Source: an uncultured Bacilli bacterium (GTDB taxonomy: Bacteria > Bacillota_I > Bacilli_A > RF39 > UBA660). Taken from it: a DNA stretch of 6,142 bases. The notes under the pieces were generated by a model. It was given only the letters and a program-made list of their open reading frames with translations, did not search any database and was not told the origin of the DNA. This document shows positions 1-5,694 of the stretch, one piece after another. Both the position numbers and the translations under genes were made by a program. The stretch is from assembly GCA_947629425.1 (NCBI GenBank), contig CANRDR010000092.1, forward strand, positions 1-6,142, in the 5' to 3' direction. The stretch's first letter is position 1; every line of letters begins with the position of its first letter.

Positions 1-108
1 TGTTCCTGTAACTGTATTTTCATACGTAAATCTTCCATATGTAAACTTTATTGTACTTAATATACATACTATCATTATTATTAACACAACTATATATCTT
101 TTCTTCAT
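1..108 (-). CDS. Secreted or surface protein, N-terminal fragment (cut by window edge)
   Basis: Only the first 36 codons are visible; the frame runs open to base 1. The start is MKKRYIVVLIIMIVC, followed by LSTIKFTYGRFTYENTVTGT. This is a short basic tip, a hydrophobic core of about 15 residues and a polar region, so it looks like a Sec signal peptide or an N-terminal membrane anchor. The start is well supported: AAAGGTG (114-120, minus) lies 5 bases before the ATG. The YGRFTYENTVTG stretch recalls SipW-dependent or pilin-like surface proteins of Firmicutes, but that resemblance is by eye and weak. The gene follows a minus-strand surface protein gene and has its own likely promoter region, which contains a run of nine G. 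The function is not known. Confidence 0.75.
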   Translation of the reverse strand, partial: MKKRYIVVLIIMIVCILSTIKFTYGRFTYENTVTGT

Positions 109-142
109 ATATACACCTTTTTCCATATAAAAAAATTATATA

Positions 143-169
143 AGTATAACCCCCCCCCATACCGAACAA
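143..169 (-). promoter_or_regulatory. Candidate promoter with G9 tract in its spacer
   Basis: On the minus strand, a -35-like TTGTTC (164-169) and a -10-like TATACT (143-148) are separated by 15 bases, nine of which are a G run. A better -10 match, TATAAT (135-140), lies 23 bases from the same -35. The 15-base gap is shorter than the usual 17, so length changes in the G run would be expected to alter strength. The -35 matches the consensus at only three positions, so this is a hypothesis. The other promoter candidate for the same gene is at 260-288. Confidence 0.35.
150..158. repeat. Homopolymer of nine C (nine G on the minus strand)
   Basis: Nine consecutive C occur in sequence that is otherwise about 80-85% A+T, which is far beyond chance. 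On the minus strand it is a G run ending 42 bases upstream of the ATG at 108. G/C homopolymers of 8-12 bases are classic slipped-strand sites that vary in length between cells. Its position in the promoter or leader of a secreted protein gene fits that role. Assembly error in run length is possible. Confidence 0.9.
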
Positions 170-259
170 ATGTTTCTATGAGAGAGATTGGTTATATAAT
201 TCAATTCTTCGTATATAATTTTTCTTTTTTCTTATTGAGTACTTTCTTACTCTAAATAA

Positions 260-288
260 ACTATACTACAAAATTTATGTTTTAACAA
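260..288 (-). promoter_or_regulatory. Candidate sigma-A-type promoter for the left-edge secreted gene
   Basis: TTGTTA (283-288) and TATAGT (260-265) are separated by exactly 17 bases, reading toward the gene starting at 108. Transcription would begin near 253 and give a leader of about 145 bases that includes the G9 tract. A small hairpin (GAGTA, 6-base loop, TACTC; 237-252) would sit at the extreme 5' end of that transcript. It is a better consensus match than the candidate at 143-169; the two could both be real. Confidence 0.45.
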
Positions 289-293
289 GTTCT

Positions 294-313
294 AAAAAAT
301 AATCTTATTTTTT
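294..313 (-). terminator. Weak AT-only hairpin over the stop codon of the surface protein gene
   Basis: AAAAAATAA and TTATTTTTT are perfect inverted arms separated by two bases, and the descending arm ends in six T in the direction of transcription. The stop codon TAA (305-307) lies inside the first-transcribed arm. With no G-C pair in the arms and a 2-base gap that would open into a larger loop, it is a weak terminator at best. Confidence 0.35.
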
Positions 314-1387
314 AAATAAATTATCTACTTTCTTTTTATTAATAATATAATTTATTATAACTATAATAATTATTATAATAAATATAGATATACCTATTAC
401 AAAATATAAAATATATTTCTTATCAAATTTAAATTTACTTTCTATTTTTACTTTTTTAGTAGTAGTTATTTCGCTAGTACTTTTTTTTAACATATTAATA
501 GTATAAGTTTCTATTTCTCCATTTTGTGCTGTAACTTCTATTAAAACTTTATAATTATTTGATTTTAAATCATCATTACCTATAATTTTATATTTTGCAA
601 ATGAATTATCTAATTCTACATTTATTTTAAGAGAATTATCTTCATTTTTTAAATCAAGATTATAATCTGTTTTATATTTATCAAAATCTATATCATAATT
701 TTCAATAGATAAAGATTTTATAAAATTATTGCTAGATAATACTTTATCGTCTTTTTTATCATTTTTTACATCATTTAATATATTTTTAGCATCCATATCT
801 TTATTAGTTGATGGTTCTAAACTTTTTAGTTCTTGATAAGGTTCTGTATTCTTACCTATCATAATAGGATTAGTTTTATTTACATCCTTTTTTATTTCAT
901 ATATTTTAAATTCATCATCTGTTTCTTCTGAAATTTTTACTGCCATAGCATAAGCGCTAATCATTTTTATATTACCCGAATCTTTATCTGTATTTTTTAT
1001 TCCAAATGTTATTGTTGCTTTATAATTATCACAATATGTAACATTATCAGAACACGTTATATAGTTTGTTTCATCATCAATTACACTTATAATATATATT
1101 TTATTTTTATTATTTGTATCAATTACATATTCAGTGTGTATTGGTGATTCAATTTTATCTATTTGAAAAACATCAGTATCTATTTCTAACTCCATACCTA
1201 CTAATATTAACCCATAAGAATTAGGATCATTTCTTTTTATTTCATCAAACATAATATTATAATCTAATGTAAACTCTTTACCTATTTGTTCTTTATAACT
1301 TCCATTAATATTAACATCAGTAATTGATAATGCAAAAACATTTAAAGGAATTAACAATAATACTAAAATAACTATCAACTTTTTCAT
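305..1387 (-). CDS. Membrane-anchored surface protein with cohesin-like and cadherin-like beta-sandwich regions
   Basis: This 360-residue protein appears to be secreted and held in the membrane by its C terminus. Residues 1-19 form a signal peptide (MKKLIVILVLLLIPLNVFA). Residues 20-155 look like a beta-rich, cohesin-like domain with two cysteines (C112, C119) that could pair. A charged Lys/Asp/Asn-rich linker spans about 165-220. Residues 221-301 (start NFIKSLSIENYDIDF, end ETYTINMLKK) fit the cadherin-like beta-sandwich family seen in bacterial surface proteins. A single membrane helix covers about 325-349 and is followed by a short basic tail, KKKVDNLFKK, so the bulk faces outside. The start is supported by AAGGAAG 7 bases upstream (1395-1401). 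It lies just after tagO but has its own likely promoter. No catalytic motif is seen; an adhesive or scaffolding role is inference. The cohesin-like assignment is less sure than the C-terminal one. Confidence 0.8.
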   Translation of the reverse strand: MKKLIVILVLLLIPLNVFALSITDVNINGSYKEQIGKEFTLDYNIMFDEIKRNDPNSYGLILVGMELEIDTDVFQIDKIESPIHTEYVIDTNNKNKIYIISVIDDETNYITCSDNVTYCDNYKATITFGIKNTDKDSGNIKMISAYAMAVKISEETDDEFKIYEIKKDVNKTNPIMIGKNTEPYQELKSLEPSTNKDMDAKNILNDVKNDKKDDKVLSSNNFIKSLSIENYDIDFDKYKTDYNLDLKNEDNSLKINVELDNSFAKYKIIGNDDLKSNNYKVLIEVTAQNGEIETYTINMLKKSTSEITTTKKVKIESKFKFDKKYILYFVIGISIFIIIIIIVIINYIINKKKVDNLFKK

Positions 1388-1411
1388 AATCTAACTTCCT
1401 TAACATATAAA

Positions 1412-1440
1412 ATTGTATCAAACTATAAAAAAATCTTCAA
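1412..1440 (-). promoter_or_regulatory. Promoter for the surface protein gene, overlapping the tagO terminator
   Basis: TTGAAG (1435-1440) and TACAAT (1412-1417) are separated by 17 bases, reading leftward. The start point would be near 1405, and the ribosome site AAGGAAG follows at once. The -35 hexamer lies within the loop and descending arm of the tagO terminator. Confidence 0.5.
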
Positions 1441-1451
1441 CTAATGAAGAT
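1427..1451 (-). terminator. Rho-independent terminator of tagO
   Basis: Read on the minus strand, ATCTTCA, a 5-base loop TTAGT and TGAAGAT form a perfect 7-bp stem followed by a run of T. The tagO stop codon TAG (1441-1443) lies in the loop. The stem has two G-C pairs, strong for this genome. Confidence 0.75.
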
Positions 1452-2487
1452 GCTTTTTATGTTTATACAAAATATCTGTTTTCAAAATAAATATTAATAC
1501 TATTACCATTAATAAAATATATAATATTATTGCAATATCAGTATGTCCTATTGCATAAAGTACTGATATAAAACTAAATAATATATTTATAATATAAATA
1601 ATAATAACTGTCTTTTTTACAGAAGAAGTTCTTGCAAGAAGTTGATGATGTAAGTGTTCTTTATCAGGTTTTCCAATAGATTCTCCTTTAATAAGTCTTC
1701 TAAGTATTGCAAGTAAAACATCTAAAATTGGTATAAATAATATAAGTATAGGTATTATAAATGAAGTAAATGTTGCTGTTTTAAAACCTAATAATGCAAT
1801 AACTGAAATCATAAAACCTAAAAACATACTTCCTGTATCGCCCATAAATATACTAGCAGGATTAAAATTATATGGAATAAATCCTAAAGTAGATCCAATC
1901 ATAATAATACATAGTACAAAACCTAAATCATTAATTCTTCCTAATAAAATTGATATTATTGCAATCGTTATAAAATAAATAACACTAGAACCAGCTGCTA
2001 AACCATCTAATCCATCTATTAAATTTATAGAATTAATACATCCAATTATTATAAACATAGATAAAGGATATGCCCAAATATCTAAATCAATATTCCATCC
2101 AAATATAGAAAGTTCTGTAATATAAATTTTTCCAAAAAATACTAATATAAATGCTACTAATAATTGTCCCCATAATTTAGTTGTTGGTTTTAATGGATTA
2201 ATATCATCTATTATTCCCAATAAAATTATTAAAAAACTACCTATAAGTATAGAAATCATTTGTGTTGTAATTGGTGCAAAAAACATATACCCTACTAAAA
2301 AAGATAAAAATATTGCAAGTCCACCTAATCTAGGCATAGGTTTTTTATGAATTTTTCTTTTATTTGGAACATCTAAAGCATTTATATGTATTGCTATATC
2401 TTTTATAAAAGGTATTAATATTGCACTAGTTAAAAAGGTTATTAATATAATTACAAAGACATTAATACCATTAACAGTTATATCCAT
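1441..2487 (-). CDS. tagO: Undecaprenyl-phosphate GlcNAc-1-phosphate transferase, TagO/WecA family
   Basis: This polytopic enzyme transfers an N-acetylhexosamine-1-phosphate from a UDP-sugar to undecaprenyl phosphate on the inner face of the membrane, the first step of wall teichoic acid or similar polymer synthesis. With the start at 2487 it has 348 residues, the usual family length, and about ten membrane helices. Visible motifs, in order: the Mg-binding pair D94-D95 (GIIDDINPLKPTTKL), N155-G162 (NLIDGLDG), M215-S220 (MGDTGS) and the loop DKEHLHHQLL (H278-H281). The HLHH form, rather than the HHH of MraY, points to TagO/WecA. The ATG at 2485-2487 is chosen because GAGGAG lies 5 bases upstream; an in-frame GTG two codons earlier overlaps that site. 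The substrate is inferred from the family; other wall-polymer genes are not in view. A strong terminator follows. Confidence 0.9.
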   Translation of the reverse strand: MDITVNGINVFVIILITFLTSAILIPFIKDIAIHINALDVPNKRKIHKKPMPRLGGLAIFLSFLVGYMFFAPITTQMISILIGSFLIILLGIIDDINPLKPTTKLWGQLLVAFILVFFGKIYITELSIFGWNIDLDIWAYPLSMFIIIGCINSINLIDGLDGLAAGSSVIYFITIAIISILLGRINDLGFVLCIIMIGSTLGFIPYNFNPASIFMGDTGSMFLGFMISVIALLGFKTATFTSFIIPILILFIPILDVLLAILRRLIKGESIGKPDKEHLHHQLLARTSSVKKTVIIIYIINILFSFISVLYAIGHTDIAIILYILLMVIVLIFILKTDILYKHKKHLH

Positions 2488-2492
2488 ACTCA

Positions 2493-2498
2493 CTCCTC
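2493..2498 (-). promoter_or_regulatory. Ribosome binding site that fixes the tagO start
   Basis: GAGGAG on the minus strand is 5 bases from the ATG at 2487. The GTG at 2491-2493 uses the last base of this same motif as its first base, so it cannot be served by it. This favours the 348-residue form of TagO. Confidence 0.8.
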
Positions 2499-2504
2499 AA
2501 ATTT

Positions 2505-2533
2505 ATTATATCTATAATTTAATATTTTTGCTA
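2505..2533 (-). promoter_or_regulatory. Weak promoter candidate in front of tagO
   Basis: A perfect TATAAT (2505-2510) lies just upstream of the tagO ribosome site, but the hexamer 17 bases before it (TAGCAA, 2528-2533) is a poor -35. In such AT-rich DNA a chance TATAAT is easy to find. tagO may instead be read from the promoter ahead of the DUF1292 gene. Confidence 0.3.
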
Positions 2534-2538
2534 TATTA

Positions 2539-2562
2539 TTTAATATATATTTACATATTAAA
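2539..2562. repeat. AT-only inverted repeat between the DUF1292 gene and tagO
   Basis: TTTAATAT and ATATTAAA form perfect 8-bp arms around an 8-base loop, just after the DUF1292 stop. No T run follows on the minus strand, so it is not a convincing terminator. It could be chance or a weak RNA structure. Confidence 0.3.
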
Positions 2563-2570
2563 AAGAAAAG

Positions 2571-2837
2571 CTAAATACTTTCTTCATCTATAGAATTCAT
2601 ATAATTATTTAAAAAATCTAACATTACTGCTTGTTTAAATTCACTTTCTTCTAAAGCACTTAAATAAGTATCATCATTCTCTATTTCTTCTTCAAATACT
2701 TCATATTCATTTGTAGGATTTTTTGTTTCATTATCTATTCTAACAGCAAAAAAATATTTATTATCATCTATTATTGTATCATCTAATAAAACATAATTAG
2801 TATTATCATCTAATGTTACTAACATATCTTTTTCCAT
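2571..2837 (-). CDS. DUF1292 family small acidic protein
   Basis: This 88-residue acidic cytosolic protein has no signal or membrane segment. The pattern fits DUF1292, a family of small Firmicutes proteins often found near RNA or housekeeping genes. It starts with a short beta strand in an acidic frame (MLVTLDDNTNYVLLDD), then a second strand pair (KYFFAVRID), then an acidic run (EVFEEEIENDD), and ends in a helix (ESEFKQAVMLDFLNNY). The match is by pattern, not search; it is more divergent than textbook members. The start is supported by AAGGAA (2843-2848), 5 bases upstream. It has a good promoter overlapping the end of hisS, so it is probably transcribed on its own or with tagO, whose start lies 83 bases downstream. 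The molecular role of the family is not established. Confidence 0.75.
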   Translation of the reverse strand: MEKDMLVTLDDNTNYVLLDDTIIDDNKYFFAVRIDNETKNPTNEYEVFEEEIENDDTYLSALEESEFKQAVMLDFLNNYMNSIDEESI

Positions 2838-2853
2838 ATTTATTCCTTCAATC

Positions 2854-2877
2854 TATATTTAGAATATCATAAATATA
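2854..2877. repeat. AT-only inverted repeat centred on the DUF1292 promoter
   Basis: TATATTTA (2854-2861) and TAAATATA (2870-2877) are perfect 8-bp arms around an 8-base centre that holds most of the -10 box. It could be an operator, or chance in AT-rich DNA. No T run follows it, so it is not a clear hisS terminator. Confidence 0.3.
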
Positions 2878-2889
2878 CTATTTTTTCAA
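2861..2889 (-). promoter_or_regulatory. Extended -10 promoter for the DUF1292 gene
   Basis: TTGAAA (2884-2889) and TATTCT (2861-2866) are 17 bases apart, and the -10 is preceded by TGA, giving the TGn extension that supports a weaker -10. The -35 overlaps the hisS stop codon TGA (2886-2888). Transcription would begin near 2854, a few bases before the ribosome site. Confidence 0.55.
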
Positions 2890-4070
2890 TTTATGTTAAA
2901 TTTATTCTTTAATTCTTCTAAAGATAACTTACTTATATTATTATTCATATCTTTTAAAATATAATAATCTTTATCTTTTTCTATTATATATTTAGAATCA
3001 TTTAATGATCCACTTTCACAAACATAATTATTTTTTCTAAATTCTCTAATTAAATTTAAATCTATAAATTTAAAATTAAAATCAATAATTTTATTTTTTA
3101 AATTAATTAAATCTTTTTCTTTTAATATATTTATTAATCTTTCTATACCTATTGCAAAGCCAATAGCAGGTATACTTTTACCACTTTCTTTTAAAACAAT
3201 AGAATTATATCTTCCACCACCACATATAGTATTTGCACTACCTAACCCTTTAATACTAGTTTTTATTTCAAATACAGTATCAGTATAATAGTTAATACCT
3301 CTAACTAAATTTTTATTTAATTTATATTTAATTTTCATTTTCTTTAAAATAGTTAGTATACTTTTAAATCTATTTTTAGAGTTTTCATCTATAAAATCTA
3401 CTATTTTAGGGGCATTAACAATATAATCTTTCTTTTTATCTATTTTACAATCTAATATTCTTATAGGATTCTTTTTATATCTTTTTTTACAATCATCACA
3501 TAAATCATTTAAATATGGTTTAAAATATTCTTTTAAAGTATTTTCATAATTTATTTTATTTTCAAAACTACCTAAATTATTAATATATACTGTAACATCT
3601 TCTAAACCTAAAAATTTAAATATATCAAGTGCAAGTATAATTAAAGAAATATCAGCATATATACTATTATCATTAAATACTTCTACTCCAAATTGTTGAA
3701 ATTCTCTAAATCTACCATTTTCTATTTTTTCTTGTCTAAACATAGATCCATAATAATAAAATTTAGAAATTCTTTCTTCTAAATATAATTTATTTTCTAA
3801 ATAACTTCTTAATACTCCAGTAGTTCCTTCTGGTCTTAGAGATATATTATTATTTTTTTTATCTTTAAAAGTATATAATTCTTTTGATACTATATCAGTA
3901 TTTTCTCCTATTAAATTAGAATACATTACAGTAGATTCAAATATTGGAGTTCTAATATATTTAAAATTATATAATTCACATACTTTAATCATTTTATTAA
4001 TTATATCTTGCCATATTAAACTATTAGTACCATATAAATCATAAGTACCTATACTTTTTTTGTAGCTCAT
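2886..4070 (-). CDS. hisS: Histidyl-tRNA synthetase with altered motif 2 loop and short anticodon domain
   Basis: This cytosolic class II synthetase charges tRNA-His with histidine using ATP. The catalytic signatures are present: motif 1 (YIRTPIFE, about 38-45), motif 2 with R112 (FRQEKIENGR then FREFQQFGVEVF), LCDDCKKRY then NPIRILDCK (190-209), the histidine loop LVRGINYYT (R257), CGGGRYN (283-289) and motif 3 GFAIGIERL (R311). These arginines match E. coli R113, R259 and R311. An intact active site argues against the ATP phosphoribosyltransferase subunit HisZ. At 394 residues it is about 30 short of usual, and the loss is in the C-terminal anticodon-binding domain (about 329-394). The motif 2 loop reads KIEN where E. 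coli has RPQK. AAAGGGG 6 bases upstream fixes the start. A near-consensus promoter gives a leader too short for a T-box. aspS, the usual Firmicutes partner, is absent. Confidence 0.92.
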   Translation of the reverse strand: MSYKKSIGTYDLYGTNSLIWQDIINKMIKVCELYNFKYIRTPIFESTVMYSNLIGENTDIVSKELYTFKDKKNNNISLRPEGTTGVLRSYLENKLYLEERISKFYYYGSMFRQEKIENGRFREFQQFGVEVFNDNSIYADISLIILALDIFKFLGLEDVTVYINNLGSFENKINYENTLKEYFKPYLNDLCDDCKKRYKKNPIRILDCKIDKKKDYIVNAPKIVDFIDENSKNRFKSILTILKKMKIKYKLNKNLVRGINYYTDTVFEIKTSIKGLGSANTICGGGRYNSIVLKESGKSIPAIGFAIGIERLINILKEKDLINLKNKIIDFNFKFIDLNLIREFRKNNYVCESGSLNDSKYIIEKDKDYYILKDMNNNISKLSLEELKNKFNIN

Positions 4071-4094
4071 ATGTATCCCCTTTCAAGAAAAATA

Positions 4095-4123
4095 ATTGTA
4101 TAAAAAAAATAATCATTTGTCAA
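4095..4123 (-). promoter_or_regulatory. Strong hisS promoter
   Basis: A perfect -35 TTGACA (4118-4123) is separated by 17 bases from TACAAT (4095-4100). The start would fall near 4088, leaving a leader of about 18 bases with the ribosome site AAAGGGG (4077-4083). No regulatory leader fits. Confidence 0.8.
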
Positions 4124-4145
4124 ATATAATATATTCTGATAATAT
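4117..4145 (+). promoter_or_regulatory. Promoter for the pseudouridine synthase operon, overlapping the hisS -35
   Basis: TTGTCA (4117-4122) lies 17 bases from TAATAT (4140-4145), which has the TGn extension (TGA, 4137-4139). Start would be near 4152. The -35 overlaps the opposite-strand hisS -35 by five bases. Confidence 0.55.
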
Positions 4146-4151
4146 ATAGTT

Positions 4152-4175
4152 ATGAAATTAGTTGATTATTTATGA
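4152..4175 (+). CDS. Possible leaderless seven-codon ORF overlapping the rluA start
   Basis: ATG AAA TTA GTT GAT TAT TTA TGA encodes MKLVDYL, and its stop overlaps the next gene's ATG as ATGA. The predicted transcription start falls at or next to its ATG, so it would be leaderless. No Shine-Dalgarno motif precedes either it or the ATG at 4172. It may be chance; the case rests on position alone. Confidence 0.25.
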   Translation: MKLVDYL

Positions 4176-4813
4176 AAAAATTAGATATTGTTTATGAAGA
4201 TAAATATTTAATAATTATTAATAAACCAAATAAAATATTAACAATTAGTACTTTAAAAGAAAAAGAAAATACATTATATAATGAAGTATCAAATTATGTT
4301 AAAAAACAACATAAATCTAATAAAATATTTGTAGTTCATAGATTAGATAAAGATACATCTGGCTTAATTATTTTTGCTAAATCAATATTAGTAAAAAATA
4401 AATTACAAAATAATTGGAATAATGTAATTAGAAAATATTATTCTATTGTTCATGGTAAAGTAAATAAAGATGGTTTTATTACATCTTATTTAAAAGAAAA
4501 TAAATATTTATATACATATATTACTAATTCTAAAGATGGTATTTTAGCTAAACTTAAATATAGTGTAGTTAGTAGCAATAATAATTATAGTTTATTAGAT
4601 ATAAATATATTAACAGGTAAGAAAAATCAAATAAGAGTACAATTAAATAGTATTAATCATTCAATTGTAGGTGATAAAAAATATGGTATAAAAGATAATT
4701 CTAATATATTATGTTTACATGCTTATTATTTAAAATTTAATCATCCTATAAATAATAAAGTATTAGAATTTAATATAAATTATCCAAATTATTTTAATAA
4801 TTTTATAAAATAG
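4172..4813 (+). CDS. RluA-family RNA pseudouridine synthase, compact form
   Basis: This enzyme isomerises uridine to pseudouridine in rRNA or tRNA. The 213-residue protein has the catalytic motif HRLDKDTSG (56-64), with D59 as the expected nucleophilic aspartate, then TGKKNQIRVQL (148-158) with R155, GDKKYG (167-172) and the C-terminal signature LCLHAYYLKFNHP (180-192). The opening LDIVYEDKYLIIINKP is typical of the family. It lacks the N-terminal S4 RNA-binding domain of RluC/RluD types and is closest in size to RluA itself; the target uridine cannot be told from sequence. No clear Shine-Dalgarno motif precedes the ATG, but the family alignment begins here, so the start is accepted. It is first in a two-gene plus-strand unit, divergent from hisS, with 14 bases before the next gene. 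Confidence 0.88.
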   Translation: MKKLDIVYEDKYLIIINKPNKILTISTLKEKENTLYNEVSNYVKKQHKSNKIFVVHRLDKDTSGLIIFAKSILVKNKLQNNWNNVIRKYYSIVHGKVNKDGFITSYLKENKYLYTYITNSKDGILAKLKYSVVSSNNNYSLLDINILTGKKNQIRVQLNSINHSIVGDKKYGIKDNSNILCLHAYYLKFNHPINNKVLEFNINYPNYFNNFIK

Positions 4814-4827
4814 AAAGAAGTGTTTAT

Positions 4828-5694
4828 ATGAAAGATAAATTATATGAATTTAATAAAAAAGTAGAAAATCATAAAGAATTATTACATAATATTATCTATT
4901 TAACAACATTAGTTAAAAATAATAATTATATTGAATTGTTATATTTATTTCAAGTTAGCAAAAGTATAAATAAAGAAGCTTTATCTTTAGGTTTAAATGA
5001 AGTAATAAAAGATAGTGATTATTATTTATTTACTGATAAAAGAATAATTAATATATTAAATAGTGATAATTTTAATATATTACGTGCATTAGAAAAATTA
5101 CCTAATACTATTGCTAGAGTATTTTATAGCAATGAAAAAATATTAGAATTATTATCTAAATTAGATTATATTAAATTAACTAATGACTTAGATATAGATA
5201 TTAAACATATATTAATAGAAAAATATATAGAAAAAAGTTATAAAGATAAAGATAATAAATATATAGAAATTGTTTATAATTTAATAAAAGAAATTAATAA
5301 AAAAACAGGTGTTATTAAAAGTAATGAAGAAAATAATTTTGATAATATAGATAGTATAAATATAGATAGCAATTATATATATAATTATATTAAAAGTGAT
5401 TTATTTTTATCTGTTAAATATGCTTTATCTTTTGATAATATTGAATTTTTAAAGAGAATAATTAAATCTAATGATATTATAAATAATGTATTAATTTATA
5501 TACAAATTAATTTAAGTAATAACATTAATAAGAATAAGCTTTTAGAATTATTTGATAATTTAAATTTATTAAATATAAAAGTATTGGATTTCCCTATTAA
5601 AGATATATTTAGTAATAAAAATATTTATAATATATTATATAAAATATTTAATAGCGATATAAAAATAAATGATTTAAGTAGTAGAAAAAAATAG
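4828..5694 (+). CDS. Unrecognised Asn/Lys/Ile-rich helical cytosolic protein
   Basis: I do not recognise this 288-residue protein. It has no signal peptide, membrane segment, tryptophan or cysteine. It looks almost wholly helical, with amphipathic stretches such as YIELLYLFQVSKSINKEAL (about 34-52), RIINILNSDNFNILRALEKL (72-91) and KHILIEKYIEKSYKDK (125-140). A polar, low-complexity Asn/Asp/Ser linker (about 165-182) splits it into two helical halves, which hints at an alpha-solenoid or repeat-like fold. No metal or nucleotide motif stands out. The start is supported only by a weak GAAAGAAG (4813-4820) 7 bases upstream. It follows the pseudouridine synthase by 14 bases and should be co-transcribed, so a link to RNA modification or ribosome biology is possible but is only inference. 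Its codons are among the most AT-rich of the window. It ends in a two-way terminator. Confidence 0.75.
   Translation: MKDKLYEFNKKVENHKELLHNIIYLTTLVKNNNYIELLYLFQVSKSINKEALSLGLNEVIKDSDYYLFTDKRIINILNSDNFNILRALEKLPNTIARVFYSNEKILELLSKLDYIKLTNDLDIDIKHILIEKYIEKSYKDKDNKYIEIVYNLIKEINKKTGVIKSNEENNFDNIDSINIDSNYIYNYIKSDLFLSVKYALSFDNIEFLKRIIKSNDIINNVLIYIQINLSNNINKNKLLELFDNLNLLNIKVLDFPIKDIFSNKNIYNILYKIFNSDIKINDLSSRKK

Noticed and set aside
181..220. TATATAAT direct repeats (193-200 and 212-219) as plus-strand promoters
   Set aside because: No plus-strand gene follows them and such octamers are expected often in this composition.
1441..2487. MraY (phospho-MurNAc-pentapeptide transferase)
   Set aside because: The last loop reads HLHH after DKE, typical of TagO/WecA, and no mur or other peptidoglycan genes adjoin it.
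2488..2493. GTG at 2493 as the tagO start
   Set aside because: It overlaps the GAGGAG motif that sits at ideal distance from the ATG at 2487.
2886..4070. HisZ (regulatory subunit of ATP phosphoribosyltransferase) instead of HisRS
   Set aside because: The short length suggested it, but motif 2 and 3 arginines, the histidine-binding loop and the LCDDCKKRY region are all kept, and no histidine biosynthesis genes are nearby.
4071..4171. T-box riboswitch ahead of hisS
   Set aside because: The strong promoter at 4095-4123 leaves a leader of about 18 bases; there is no room for a T-box and no T-box core sequence is seen.
2886..4813. Mycoplasma-type code with TGA as tryptophan
   Set aside because: The extreme AT content raised it, but the tryptophans traced in tagO, hisS and rluA are TGG and hisS ends at TGA at the expected length.
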